Below are positions 19,401 to 27,612 of a stretch of DNA of 64,000 nt, one piece after another. How positions within the stretch are numbered: the first letter of the stretch is position 1; every line of letters starts with the position of its first letter. The notes under the pieces were generated by a model, which was not told the origin of the DNA, did no database searches, and saw nothing but the letters and a program-made list of their open reading frames with translations. The translations under genes were made by a program, and so were the position numbers. Source of the DNA: Verrucomicrobiaceae bacterium (GTDB lineage: Bacteria > Verrucomicrobiota > Verrucomicrobiia > Verrucomicrobiales > Akkermansiaceae); contig JAIXOR010000021.1 of NCBI GenBank assembly GCA_027486655.1, positions 62,001 through 126,000 on the forward strand. The letters run 5' to 3'.

Positions 19401-20157
19401 CGTAGCGGATGTCGTTCCGGGCGATGAGAACCTGAACGAACCGCTCCTGCACACGTCGAACGGAATCGGAAACGAAGGAAAAGACCGGATTGTCGAAGAG
19501 CGCCTGCTGGATGCCAGCCATGAATCGGAAATTCAGGCTGGAACAGACTTCGCCGATGACGCGGAGGAAATTCAGGTCACGGACGACGGCCTGGCCGTCA
19601 CGTCCCCGCAGGTAGTCGAGAAGTTCGTCAACGACGAGCAGCAACCCTTGATCCGGATATTTGGCCGCGAACTTGCCCATCATGTCCTCGAAACAGCTCT
19701 TCCAGTTTTTGATTTGGTCCTTCGGCGGAAAGCTGTAAGCGACTCCCCAACCAGCTAGCGATTCTTCCAGGTAGGAGCAAATAAAGTCGCTGAAATCCAT
19801 TTCCGTCGCCAGCTCTGTGCGGATGACTTTGAATTTTCCGGCGATGGCAGCGGCAGCTTCGGCCACTTTATGGTTGGTTAGACTGGCCGCGAGGTCACCA
19901 CGTTCCGCCACGGCGGAGATGACCGACATAAGGTGAGATTTACCGGTGCCGTAATTGCCCACGATCAGCATTCCCTTGGGATCGTAGGACTTCTCAAACT
20001 GGAGCTGAGGAATGATCATCCCTGTGAGGGTGTCCTGCATCTGGTCGGAAATCACGTAGGAGGAGACAAGGCGTGCCGCCTCGCTGGCAGCATCCGCGTT
20101 CCGGAGCTGCACAACCGATTCAATGGGGTCAAACTGGATGAGATCCTCGTATTTCAT
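16453..20157 (-). CDS. brxC: BREX P-loop ATPase BrxC/PglY
   Basis: A 1234-aa AAA+ ATPase, a core BREX component needed for exclusion. Walker A GNYGTGKS is at residues 67-74 and Walker B LLLVVDELLDYL at about 172-183. A long helical C-terminal half ends with a CPHC pair near residue 1100 that may bind zinc. Size and architecture match BrxC/PglY of type 3. It starts 5 bp after the brxF stop and is followed by pglXI after 14 bp, so it lies within one operon. Confidence 0.92.
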   Translation of the reverse strand: MKYEDLIQFDPIESVVQLRNADAASEAARLVSSYVISDQMQDTLTGMIIPQLQFEKSYDPKGMLIVGNYGTGKSHLMSVISAVAERGDLAASLTNHKVAEAAAAIAGKFKVIRTELATEMDFSDFICSYLEESLAGWGVAYSFPPKDQIKNWKSCFEDMMGKFAAKYPDQGLLLVVDELLDYLRGRDGQAVVRDLNFLRVIGEVCSSLNFRFMAGIQQALFDNPVFSFVSDSVRRVQERFVQVLIARNDIRYVVSHRLLRKNAEQQSLIREHLIKFAPFYDGMTERMDEFVSLFPIHPEFIATFEELKVIEKREILKSLSFAMKRRLKDDVPEDAPGLISYDTYWESITKNPSFRSIPDVRQVLECSQTLEGKIETNFTQKQNKGMARQLIHALSIQRLASGDIFTPIGVKPEALRDGLCLYDPTVAELGGEPSEDLLVTVQSALKDIVNTVNSQFISVNAENGQYYLDLKKTDDYDAYIDRKAELLSKDQLDRYYYEALKRVMECTDQTYVTGFRIWQHELEWRERKACKLGYLFFGAPNQRSTAVPSRDFYLFFIPPFDPPNYKDGKVSDEVFFKLTGMDADFEASLRKFAAATEQASTASGSTKNVYESKANGFIKDVNRWLRENMTKAFEVTYQGKTKSLMDWLKGQTIGQMANMATRDLINLIGSVCLAQSFEEQAPDHPAFSVLITSSNISQAAQDALRWMRGGTKSQQAVAVLDALGLLDGDRVAPMNSKYATTILTKLKAKGHGQVVNRNEIIEEDEGVEYMDKDGARLEPQWVAVLLGALVYHGEIVIAIPGDKLDAGKMDKLVTTPVEELIHFKHIEQPKDWNEPALRRLFEILGEGAGNVQLIKDGKSEPIQTLALRVQQTVEKLVTVRHQMENPPSLFGKPLLSESELSAIKTKLDDAKTFFESVQGYKNPGQLKNFKHGVPEVEAQEQNLKALDAVASLQSLATDLGPVSSYLAHAETILPAEHPWIGNLQTNRAVIIEKLAKPAERNSATFRTQTAKQLGDLKRDYIKAYIVLHTKARLGASGDKKKAALLSDPRLQQLKKLVTIETLSSSQLADLQHRLADIRSCWSLTEDELKDSPVCPHCAFLPASEQIVESADARLAKLDDELDNLVTAWTKRLLSDLEDPTAAQNRKLLQKDAQKLVSDFLAAKTLPDEITAAFLAAIRDALAGLKGIELSVTDLAAALGNAPATVQDVKDRFDTFLGSLTKGTDASKVRIIIRP

Positions 20158-20162
20158 GAAAA

Positions 20163-20633
20163 TTAGGCAGCGGCTGTGGGAGAAAGGTTGACGATCAAAA
20201 GGTCGTCAGCAGGGAAACGGCGGTATTCTGGGTGTTGCGACTCAGCGTAGATCAAATGGCCATCCTCAATAACGCCGGGGAAAGACGCAACAATGGTGCG
20301 GTTTCGGGACGCCTGTTTCAAGCAAGCCAAGGGATCAAGCTGGAGGGAAGTATCGAAAAGCAGCTCAATGTTATCGAGAACGACCGGGGATGCTGGAGCC
20401 GAGCCGATCAAATCGGAGAGCAACCGAGGGCCATCCAAAGGTCGGCGACGTAGCGGCAGATCCAGCATTGCGGCGCTCAACGCCAAATTGACGTTGTGGA
20501 TGGGCTGATTCAAGGCCTTCAAATGGTTGGTTTTGCCCGTTCCAGCCGGCCCCACGACAAGAACAAGCCTGTGGTACAGGCTTTCTGCACTCTCAGCAGC
20601 CTGGATTAGCTCGGATTCTTGCGTTGAAGGCAT
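20163..20633 (-). CDS. brxF: BREX-3 small ATPase BrxF
   Basis: A 156-aa small P-loop protein, the marker of type 3 BREX and the first gene of that operon order. Walker A is GPAGTGKT at residues 28-35 and a Walker-B-like PVVLDNIELLFD follows near residue 90. ATG 20633 is preferred over an upstream in-frame ATG at 20699 because the extra residues do not resemble the family. It is the promoter-proximal gene of the BREX operon; the upstream 335 bp would hold the promoter. Confidence 0.88.
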   Translation of the reverse strand: MPSTQESELIQAAESAESLYHRLVLVVGPAGTGKTNHLKALNQPIHNVNLALSAAMLDLPLRRRPLDGPRLLSDLIGSAPASPVVLDNIELLFDTSLQLDPLACLKQASRNRTIVASFPGVIEDGHLIYAESQHPEYRRFPADDLLIVNLSPTAAA

Positions 20634-20968
20634 TGGGGATGAACAGCGGACGCCATGAGAAAAGCGGAAATTTGGATAAGGGTGAAGGGTAAACAGCAAA
20701 ATCTGCGTCAGATTGGCGCAGGGGATTTGGGCGGGGGCGGAGCTCAGCCGTTTTGAGAGCGCGTCAAAGTCGCCAAATGCTCGAAAACACGGAATTCATG
20801 GCGAATTTGACGAGGATCTGGGATCAGATTGATGGAGAAAAAGCAGTCGGCACGCGGGGAATTCCGTCTCATAACAGCGCCATTGTAGCTGATGGGGTCG
20901 GACAAATGTGGGGGCAGGGTCCAAATTCCTGAATTTTTTTCGATGGTCTGCTGGCCGACGTCCGATGC
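20634..20968. other. non-coding region upstream of brxF
   Basis: A 335-bp gap between brxF and the end of the next operon. It should contain the BREX promoter reading leftward. On the minus strand a TACAAT-like hexamer is visible near 20887-20892, but no convincing -35 box at proper spacing was found. No open frame looks coding. An A/T run at 20930-20940 just after the 20969 gene might belong to its terminator; no strong hairpin was found. Confidence 0.4.
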
Positions 20969-21985
20969 TCATGGCCCTCCGCCGAGTAGCTTCGGGTGGA
21001 TGCGAATCTGGAAGATCGGGACGAAGGCTCCGGCGGACTTGCGAAAGGGGTTTCCGGGCAGCGGCACAAGCGTCCGGAGGAGCGTTTGAAGCCGCTGAAA
21101 CGCCTTGGAAACCCGGTCGTAATCCGGTGAGGAACCGTGCGGGTTTCTCCATTCACCTTTGGCGGCGAGGGTCATGAGGATGCCAAGCGGGTGTTCCGGG
21201 CCCAGTTGGTTGCGCTTCGAGAACGAGTGTGCGCCTTCCTGGCCTGGAGCTTTGAGGTGGATGGTCTGGTTGCCGGCGATCTCGATACGAACTTGGCTCC
21301 AGGTCAGGCCGTTGCCGGCGTGGAGCACGGCCCGGATTCTGGGTTGGGCAGGCCCGCGCGGTTTGATGATGGCGGGCAGTGGCACCTTGACTGCCGGTTG
21401 CGCCTCGATCTTGGCAAGACGTTCCGTAAGATCGACGAATTCGAGGTGGTTGCGGACCCGCAATGCCTCCATTTCCACCGTAAACCAACGAGAAGTAGGG
21501 AAAAGGACGGTGGATTCGGTGCGTGAGGAGAGTTCGCGGAACAGCCCATGGTAGTCGCCGAGGTGGCCGGGCGGCAGAAAGAGGAGCACCGCGCTGACGT
21601 GGCCGAAGGGGTCTTGGCTTGAGCCGATGCGGCGGAGAATTCCCTGATTTTCCCAAGCGCCGTAATCGAAATCAATGATGTTCGCCAAGGCCTGGGCGAT
21701 GGCATCCCAACGCGGCTGCATTTCCGCCACGTCCGCCGCCTTGAACGGAATCGGCGGCACGTCACCATAGTCATCCACCGCCACGAAATCCTCGTCGCCA
21801 TCCACCATCAGTTCGAGCATCCGCAGCGGGGGTCTCGGGTCGATGACACGCCGTCCCGGATTTCCGGTTGGTTTCAGAAATGAGACGCAGGTCTCCCAAT
21901 CGTCGCCGAGGTGATGCCGCCAATTGCAGAGCGCCGAGCCAGAGGCCCCAAGTGCCTCAAGCGCTTTCCAGAATGATGGTCTCAT
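20969..21985 (-). CDS. unknown protein, second gene of a two-gene operon beside BREX
   Basis: A 338-aa protein I do not recognise. Start ATG 21985 overlaps the end of the preceding gene by 29 bp, so translation is coupled. The protein has no membrane segment or signal peptide. It is rich in aromatic and acidic residues, with a central SAVLLFLPPGHLGDYHGLFREL segment. A proline-rich stretch (VPLPAIIKPRGPAQP) links to a C-terminal half containing GNPFRKSAGAF. No P-loop, nuclease or helix-turn-helix motif is evident. Its location suggests either an accessory BREX factor or an independent defence or regulatory pair. Confidence 0.75.
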   Translation of the reverse strand: MRPSFWKALEALGASGSALCNWRHHLGDDWETCVSFLKPTGNPGRRVIDPRPPLRMLELMVDGDEDFVAVDDYGDVPPIPFKAADVAEMQPRWDAIAQALANIIDFDYGAWENQGILRRIGSSQDPFGHVSAVLLFLPPGHLGDYHGLFRELSSRTESTVLFPTSRWFTVEMEALRVRNHLEFVDLTERLAKIEAQPAVKVPLPAIIKPRGPAQPRIRAVLHAGNGLTWSQVRIEIAGNQTIHLKAPGQEGAHSFSKRNQLGPEHPLGILMTLAAKGEWRNPHGSSPDYDRVSKAFQRLQTLLRTLVPLPGNPFRKSAGAFVPIFQIRIHPKLLGGGP

Positions 21986-23111
21986 GGCTGTGATTGGAAA
22001 AACCGCGCTCGGCGAGCCACGGTTCGATGGCTTCATCAAGGTGAAGACCGGAAATCTTGTCGCGGTGTGGGCTGAGGATCACGGGCACGAGGCGGCGCTT
22101 TGCCGCGATCTTGAAATCGATTCGAGCCTCCAGAAGGATGGCGCTTCGAAGGAGTGACGGGCTCAATTCCGCGATACCGGCGAAGATGTTGCCTCGGGTG
22201 ATGAGCACCTGGTTGCCGCAGGGCAGCTCGATCTTGATCCACGCCAGATCGGCATACTGGATGCGCGATGCGGGGTCGCATTTGAGGATAGACGGGCCTT
22301 CCCGCAGCGGTTCGAGCGAGTAGCGCTTGGAGTGAACGAGGGCGTTGGAGGACGCGTGGAAGACCGCGCCGAATGCCTGGCGATACAACTCCTGCAAACG
22401 GCGGCCGATGCCTGAAATCTGCCATTCGCCGGTGAGGTGGCGGTAGTGGGCGACGTCCACCCGCTCGGGACGGAGGATTTTTGATGACGAACTGCCATCC
22501 TCGTCAAAAACGCCTATGCGCTTGAGCAGGTCGCCGTGCCGAATGACGAACGAAGTGCCGCTTGGCTCCACGCGAACGTGGATGCGGCAGATCCCGGATC
22601 GGGCGTTTTCCTCAAACCACGGACCGAGCAGACTTTCTAACTGAGCGATGCGATGCTCGTTGGAAGGCAGGAACTTCAAGACAGGGTTATGGGTGAATGA
22701 TGCCAGTGAGCGCTTCGCTTGCAGAGCCTGACGGTCGAACTCCCGCCAGGCGATGTCCGGCGCGTGGATGAGAATCTTGACCGCCAGATCCTCATCGCTG
22801 TCGTCATTTTCTCTCAGGCGCTTGACGAGCGCTTCATAGCCGTCCTCAAAATTGATGCCGCTCTGGGGATCGGAAACGAGATCTAATAGTTCCAAGCGTT
22901 CGACGAGTTCGGATGGAGTGGATTCTACCGGCGACGTGATGACCGACACGATTTCGTCGAGAATAGGTTTCTGAGCGTCGAGGCAATTCAGCGGGGCACC
23001 CCGCGCTGCGAAGTAAGCGGCGAAGGGGGAAAGCAGGGACAAGACGCTCGACGGTTTCAGGTTGGAAAGAACGCCAGGGCGGACAATGCGGGGAGTGCGG
23101 ATCGAAGGCAT
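21957..23111 (-). CDS. unknown protein, first gene of a two-gene operon beside BREX
   Basis: A 384-aa protein with no family I can name. The start is taken at ATG 23111 (MPSIRTPRIVRPG); an in-frame ATG at 23138 is also possible. The first third is helical and acidic (ELVERLELLDLV, LVKRLRENDDSDEDLA). The middle has alternating beta-like segments (ICRIHVRVEPSGTSFVIRHGDLL). The end has RRLVPVILSPHRD and WLAERGFSNHSHE. It is transcribed divergently from the phage recombination genes across a region with two palindromic candidate operators, and is followed by an overlapping partner gene. Confidence 0.75.
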   Translation of the reverse strand: MPSIRTPRIVRPGVLSNLKPSSVLSLLSPFAAYFAARGAPLNCLDAQKPILDEIVSVITSPVESTPSELVERLELLDLVSDPQSGINFEDGYEALVKRLRENDDSDEDLAVKILIHAPDIAWREFDRQALQAKRSLASFTHNPVLKFLPSNEHRIAQLESLLGPWFEENARSGICRIHVRVEPSGTSFVIRHGDLLKRIGVFDEDGSSSSKILRPERVDVAHYRHLTGEWQISGIGRRLQELYRQAFGAVFHASSNALVHSKRYSLEPLREGPSILKCDPASRIQYADLAWIKIELPCGNQVLITRGNIFAGIAELSPSLLRSAILLEARIDFKIAAKRRLVPVILSPHRDKISGLHLDEAIEPWLAERGFSNHSHETIILESA

Positions 23112-23442
23112 ACGCGGCGAGTGATTAAGTGTTCTCATGAACAAAAAAATGCGTGCCTTGGGAACCCGAAAATTTGAACCCACGGAAAATGAACCCCTTG
23201 AGTGAATTCGGGATGTTTCGGAAACCCAAAACATTATTCAGGATGCCCGGTGGGCACGCCAAAAACCAGACGGTTTTTGGGATTTTCGGACATGTCCGGA
23301 ACCGAGACTGAAAAATCTCCGAAATTTTTACCATTGTAAATCAATGGTTTGAGGGATTCCCGGACACTTTTCCGGACTGTTTCCGGACATGTCCGGGCAA
23401 GGGGGTGACGGCGGCCAATTGACACCCCGCCGCATTCGCCAG
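23112..23442. promoter_or_regulatory. divergent regulatory region with two CGGACATGTCCG palindromes
   Basis: A 331-bp intergenic region between two divergently oriented operons. The perfect palindrome CGGACATGTCCG occurs at 23287-23298, and the longer CCGGACATGTCCGG at 23383-23396, about 97 bp apart. Degenerate half-sites (CCCGGACAC, TCCGGACTG) lie between them at about 23360-23378. The area between is AT-rich, as expected for promoters. The layout looks like a dimeric repressor with two operators controlling both directions; the repressor itself is not identified. A GTTGAC-like element (TTGACA at 23419-23424) precedes the rightward start. Confidence 0.6.
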
Positions 23443-24462
23443 ATGCAAACCAACACCAAATCCACCAATCCCCTGACCATCCGCCGGGGCCGAATCCCCC
23501 GACCTCAGAAGGTCGTCATCTACGGACCCGAAGGCGTCGGCAAATCGACGCTCGCCGGCCAGACACCGGACCCCGTCTTCCTCGATACCGAGGGCGGCAC
23601 CCACCACCTCGATGTCGCCCGCTTCGATGCAGTGGCGACTTGGGAGGAAATCACCGCCGCCGTCACCCAACTCGCGAAGGCGGATCATCCGTTCAAGACG
23701 CTGGTCGTGGACACCGCGGACTGGTTGGAAAAGCGGTTGGCCGAGCACCTGTGCCGGAAGTCCAATAAGGACTCAATCGAAGATTTCGGCTACGGCAAAG
23801 GCTGGGTCATTCTCACCGAAGAGTTCGCCCGATTCCTCAACTCGCTCGATGGCCTGCTTGCCCGCGGGATGCACGTCGTTTTCCTGGCTCACGCGACGGT
23901 GAAGAAATTCGAGGCTCCCGACCAGGCGGGCAGCTACGACCGCTTCGAACTGAAACTGAGCAAATCGGTCGCTCCGCTGCTCAAGGAATGGGCAGACGTG
24001 GTGCTATTCGCCAACTACGTCACCAAGGTCGCCGAGAAGGACAACGGCAAGATGCGCGGCGTCGGCGGCAAGGAGCGTGTGCTCTTCGCCACTCATACGG
24101 CGGCCTATGACGCGAAAAACCGCCATGGTCTTCCGGACAAACTTCCGTTCACCATCGAGGCCCTGGCCCCGGTGTTCGGCGCGGTGGCGGAGTCGGGGGG
24201 CTCCGTCGCCGCGAAACCGGAAGCCGCAGAACCGGCACCTTCGTTGACCGACCGAGTCTTCGCCGCATTCCAGCACATGGCGGACATGGCCAACGTGGTC
24301 GATTTCTTGGTCGCCCGCGGCCAGCTCGGCTACACGCAGGAAGGGCAGCTGGAATCCATCGACAATCTGGATCCGGCATACGCCGCCCGGATGCTGGGTG
24401 AGCCTGATCGTTTCGTCGCCGCTGTGGCGGAATGGGTCAAGGAGAAGGAGGGAACGCCGTGA
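23443..24462 (+). CDS. phage AAA ATPase, Sak4/RecA-like nucleotide-binding protein
   Basis: A 339-aa protein of the phage nucleotide-binding (AAA_24) type, related to Sak4-like single-strand annealing/recombination ATPases. Walker A GPEGVGKS is at residues 28-35. TLVVDTADWLEKRL near residue 85 acts as the Walker B region, and VVFLAHATVKKF near 145 resembles a sensor strand. ATG 23443 is chosen because TTGACA lies 18 nt upstream, the same spacing class as other phage starts here. An in-frame ATG at 23389 would begin inside the palindrome. It is the first gene of the rightward early operon. Confidence 0.85.
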   Translation: MQTNTKSTNPLTIRRGRIPRPQKVVIYGPEGVGKSTLAGQTPDPVFLDTEGGTHHLDVARFDAVATWEEITAAVTQLAKADHPFKTLVVDTADWLEKRLAEHLCRKSNKDSIEDFGYGKGWVILTEEFARFLNSLDGLLARGMHVVFLAHATVKKFEAPDQAGSYDRFELKLSKSVAPLLKEWADVVLFANYVTKVAEKDNGKMRGVGGKERVLFATHTAAYDAKNRHGLPDKLPFTIEALAPVFGAVAESGGSVAAKPEAAEPAPSLTDRVFAAFQHMADMANVVDFLVARGQLGYTQEGQLESIDNLDPAYAARMLGEPDRFVAAVAEWVKEKEGTP

Positions 24463-25460
24463 GCGCCCTTCGTCCATCCAACCTGCCGAAGCTCGCGGTG
24501 TGCCCGTGCTACGAGAGCAATCCTGTGGCCGGCCCCGCTGCCGAGCGCGGCACCCTGCTAGACACCGCGTTCCGCGCCGAATTGCTCGGACTCGAAGAAC
24601 GCTTCGTGATCGCCAATAAGCTGACGGCTGACGAGATCGCTGCTGTTTCCTGGTCGGTCTCGATGGTGCGGGCGATGTCGGGCCGCGAGCGCGTTCTTGC
24701 CCGCGAGGACGACTGCCGGGTGAAGATCCTCAATCTCACCGGCACGGCGGATGCCATCGTTCCGATGAAGTTCACCCACTTCGATCTGAAGACCGGTGCG
24801 CGGCGGAACTACCGCGAGCAGATGGCGGCCTACGCGCTCGGCTTGATGGGCGCGCACTTCGCCTCGTCGTGGACGGCTCACTTGTTGTTCTGCGACCAGC
24901 GGGAAATCGAGACGCACAAGTTCACCTACGAGGAGGCGCACGCCATCGTCGATCAGGTCGTGAAATCATTCCACGATCCGGCGAAGAAGCCCAATCCGTG
25001 TGAATACTGCGGCTGGTGCGCCAAGGCGGATACCTGTCCGGCGCGGCTGGCGATGGTCGGTGAGACATTGACAGTCACGGAACCCGGCTTCGATTTCGAC
25101 GCGCTGCTCGCTGATCCGGAAAAGCTCGGACGATTTCTAGCTGCCAGCGCGGTGGTCGAGGACTTCCGCGAGCGGGCGAAGAAGATCGCCACCGAGCGAC
25201 TCAAGACCGGCGGCGTGGTCCCCGGCTGGAAGCTCGTCACGCGCAAGGGCAGCGAGTTCGTCGATTGCGAAACCGTCGGCCACCACATCCAGCGCATGGG
25301 TTTCGGCCCGGTGCTCAATGCGTACGGCAATCTATCAGCCGCCAAGTTCCGCGACCTGTGGAGCCAGCGCATGCCCAGCGAAAAACCATTCCCGGAAGAA
25401 GCGGTGAAGCACGCCGCGCCCTCCACCTATCTCAAACAATCCAAAACCAAACCAAACTAA
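24459..25460 (+). CDS. PD-(D/E)XK exonuclease, Cas4/RecB-like
   Basis: A 333-aa phage nuclease. The GTG start at 24459 overlaps the upstream stop (GTGA) and has GGAGG-type purines upstream. Nuclease core: GTADA (about 95-99) and FDLKTG (108-113), i.e. the D-x-K catalytic pair. The C-terminal Cys cluster NPCEYCGWCAKADTCPAR, with Cys15/Cys17 near the N-terminus, suggests a Cas4/AddB-type iron-sulfur cluster. With the Sak4-like ATPase and the SSB-like gene it forms a recombination module. Confidence 0.85.
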   Translation: MSALRPSNLPKLAVCPCYESNPVAGPAAERGTLLDTAFRAELLGLEERFVIANKLTADEIAAVSWSVSMVRAMSGRERVLAREDDCRVKILNLTGTADAIVPMKFTHFDLKTGARRNYREQMAAYALGLMGAHFASSWTAHLLFCDQREIETHKFTYEEAHAIVDQVVKSFHDPAKKPNPCEYCGWCAKADTCPARLAMVGETLTVTEPGFDFDALLADPEKLGRFLAASAVVEDFRERAKKIATERLKTGGVVPGWKLVTRKGSEFVDCETVGHHIQRMGFGPVLNAYGNLSAAKFRDLWSQRMPSEKPFPEEAVKHAAPSTYLKQSKTKPN

Positions 25461-25464
25461 CATC

Positions 25465-25890
25465 ATGCCCTCATACACCGCATCCACACCGACCGAACGC
25501 CCCGATTTCGTTGATCCTGGCGACTATCAGGTCGAAGTCATCGACGCCATCGAGACGGTTTCCAAGACCGGCCACGAGATGATCGAACTCAAGCTCCGGA
25601 CATCCGCTGGCAGCTACCTCTACGATTTCCTCGTCTTCATCCCGACCGCCTTCTGGAAGATCGACAGCTTCCGCGCCGCAACCGGCGAGAAGGTTTCACC
25701 AGAGGAGGACGTCGAAATCACCGCTGATGACCTGATCGGTCGCACCGGCAAGGCCCGCCTCAGCGTCGAGGAATACAACGGAAAGAAGAGCAACAAGGTC
25801 GCCGCGTGGCTGCCTGAAAAGCCCGGTGAATCCACCGCGCCGAAGTCCACCGCGAAACCAGCACCCCGCAAATCCAATGAACCGTTCTAA
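25465..25890 (+). CDS. SSB-like/DUF669-type phage protein
   Basis: A 141-aa protein with a compact beta-rich domain (PGDYQVEVIDAIETVSKTGHEMIELKLRT, YDFLVFIPTAFWKIDSF) similar by eye to DUF669 proteins that accompany phage recombinases. A low-complexity Ala/Pro/Lys linker and a short NEPF tail follow. The hydrophobic tip resembles SSB C-terminal tails, though it has only one acidic residue. It starts 4 bp after the nuclease and is probably an ssDNA-binding accessory. Confidence 0.7.
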   Translation: MPSYTASTPTERPDFVDPGDYQVEVIDAIETVSKTGHEMIELKLRTSAGSYLYDFLVFIPTAFWKIDSFRAATGEKVSPEEDVEITADDLIGRTGKARLSVEEYNGKKSNKVAAWLPEKPGESTAPKSTAKPAPRKSNEPF

Positions 25891-26080
25891 GCGAAAACCC
25901 AAGGGTGCAAGCCTCATTCTCGGCGAGGGCATGTCTCCTGAGAAAATGGGAATCATGGTGGAGCGGGTCATTTGGCACGGCCCGCGGCCGAAGCGCTTGA
26001 TCATCGGTGGCAAGGTCATCGGCACGTTTTGCGAGAGGATTTCGTTGAATCTCCCTGTCAAAGAAAGGAGGGGCGTATGA
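25877..26080 (+). CDS. small basic phage protein
   Basis: A 67-aa protein starting within the last codons of the SSB-like gene (ATG 25877) and ending over the helicase start. It is highly basic (MNRSKRKPKGASLILGEGMSPEKMG..RPKRLIIGG), with no named domain. The tight packing of overlapping ends on both sides supports a real gene. It may bind DNA. Confidence 0.55.
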   Translation: MNRSKRKPKGASLILGEGMSPEKMGIMVERVIWHGPRPKRLIIGGKVIGTFCERISLNLPVKERRGV

Positions 26081-27597
26081 ACGAATCTCCCAAAATGGGC
26101 CTCCGCGCCTATCAGATGAAAGCCCGGCAGGAGATCCACAAGGGCTTTGAGGACTTCGACCGCCAGCTCGGCGTGCTCCCAACCGGTGGCGGCAAGACCA
26201 TTTTGTTCAGCCGCTTGGCGCAGGACTATCAGCCGCAGCGCACGTTGATCCTCGCCCATCGCGAGGAACTCATCACCCAGGCGGTGGACAAGCTCCGCAG
26301 TTCCACCGGCCTCGAAGCTCAAGTGGAGATGGGCGATGACCGTGCGTCACTCGATGCCCCAGTCGTGGTGGCATCGGTGCAGACGCTCATGCGTGAAAAA
26401 CGTCGCGAGCGGTGGCCGCGGGACCACTTCGGCCTGGTGGTTGTCGATGAGGCGCACCACGCCTTGGCCGACAGCTATCTCAACACGCTGGGTCATTTCC
26501 ACGATCACGCGAAAGTGTTAGGCGTCACCGCGACGCCTGACCGTGGGGACAAAAAGAACCTCGGTCGCTACTTCGAGAACATCGCCTGCGAAATCAGCCT
26601 GCTCGAATTGATCCAGCAAGGATGGCTCGCACCGATCAAGGTGAAGACCGTGCCGCTTGGCATGGATCTCCGGGGCGTGCGCACCACGGCGGGAGATTTC
26701 AATGCAGATGACCTCGGCCATGCGCTCGAACCATATCTCGAACAAATCGCGGATGTGTTGGTCGAACACCGGCACCGCAAGACGCTCGTGTTCCTGCCGC
26801 TCATCGCGGTGTCGAAACGCTTCGCGGAAATCTGCCGCGAGCGTGGGTTGTTAGCCGAACACATCGACGGGCAGACCACCGAGCGGCAAGCGACGTTGGA
26901 GCGGTTCCGCAAGGATGAGATCCGCGTGTTGACCAACGCGATGCTGCTCACCGAAGGATATGACGAACCGTCGATTGATTGCGTCGTGTGCCTGCGGCCG
27001 ACCAAGGTGCGGGCGCTGTATTCGCAGATCATCGGACGCGGCACCCGGATGTATGGCGGCAAGGACCACTTGCTGGTGCTCGATTTCCTCTGGCAGGCCG
27101 AGGAACACAGCCTGATGCGGCCGGCCAACCTGATCGCCGAAGACGAGGCGGATGCGAAGGCTCTCACGGAAAAGCTCGGTGGCGAGGGCGATCTCGAAGA
27201 AGCCCGCGAGGAAGTGAATGCGGATCGCACCCGATCACTCACCGAGCGACTCAGCCAGAACCGGACCCGGCGCGGCAGCGTGCTCGATCCCCTGGAGCTC
27301 GCCGTCACGCTCAACGAAGCCGCCCTGGCGGAATACGTTCCGACCATGGCGTGGCAGGCGCAGTCCCCCACGTCCAAGCAGCTCGATGTGCTGCAGAAGT
27401 TCGGCCTCGATACCATGGGTGTGCTGAGCAAGGGGCACGCCTCGCTGCTGCTAGACCGGCTGATCACTCGCCGAAAGCTCGGTCTGGCGACGCCGAAACA
27501 AGTCCGGGTGATGCGCCGCTACGGCCATGGCCGCCCGGAAACCGCCACGTTCGAGGAGGCCAAGCAGTTCCTCGATGCCCAGTTTGCCAACCGCTGA
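26077..27597 (+). CDS. phage DEAD/DEAH-box SF2 helicase (SSL2/UvsW-like)
   Basis: A 506-aa superfamily 2 helicase. Motif I is TGGGKT (36-41), motif II DEAHH near 131, motif III GVTATPDRGD, and QIIGRGTRMYGG forms motif VI. The start at 26077 is supported by the clear Shine-Dalgarno AAAGGAGG 6-13 nt upstream, one of the few strong SDs in the prophage. It is likely to remodel replication or recombination intermediates. Confidence 0.9.
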   Translation: MNESPKMGLRAYQMKARQEIHKGFEDFDRQLGVLPTGGGKTILFSRLAQDYQPQRTLILAHREELITQAVDKLRSSTGLEAQVEMGDDRASLDAPVVVASVQTLMREKRRERWPRDHFGLVVVDEAHHALADSYLNTLGHFHDHAKVLGVTATPDRGDKKNLGRYFENIACEISLLELIQQGWLAPIKVKTVPLGMDLRGVRTTAGDFNADDLGHALEPYLEQIADVLVEHRHRKTLVFLPLIAVSKRFAEICRERGLLAEHIDGQTTERQATLERFRKDEIRVLTNAMLLTEGYDEPSIDCVVCLRPTKVRALYSQIIGRGTRMYGGKDHLLVLDFLWQAEEHSLMRPANLIAEDEADAKALTEKLGGEGDLEEAREEVNADRTRSLTERLSQNRTRRGSVLDPLELAVTLNEAALAEYVPTMAWQAQSPTSKQLDVLQKFGLDTMGVLSKGHASLLLDRLITRRKLGLATPKQVRVMRRYGHGRPETATFEEAKQFLDAQFANR

Positions 27598-27612
27598 ACA
27601 CTCACCCACAAG

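Noticed and set aside
23389-23442. Earlier ATG for the Sak4-like gene
   Set aside because: It starts inside the palindromic operator and adds a Gly/Arg-rich stretch unlike the family; ATG 23443 has the phage TTGACA spacing.
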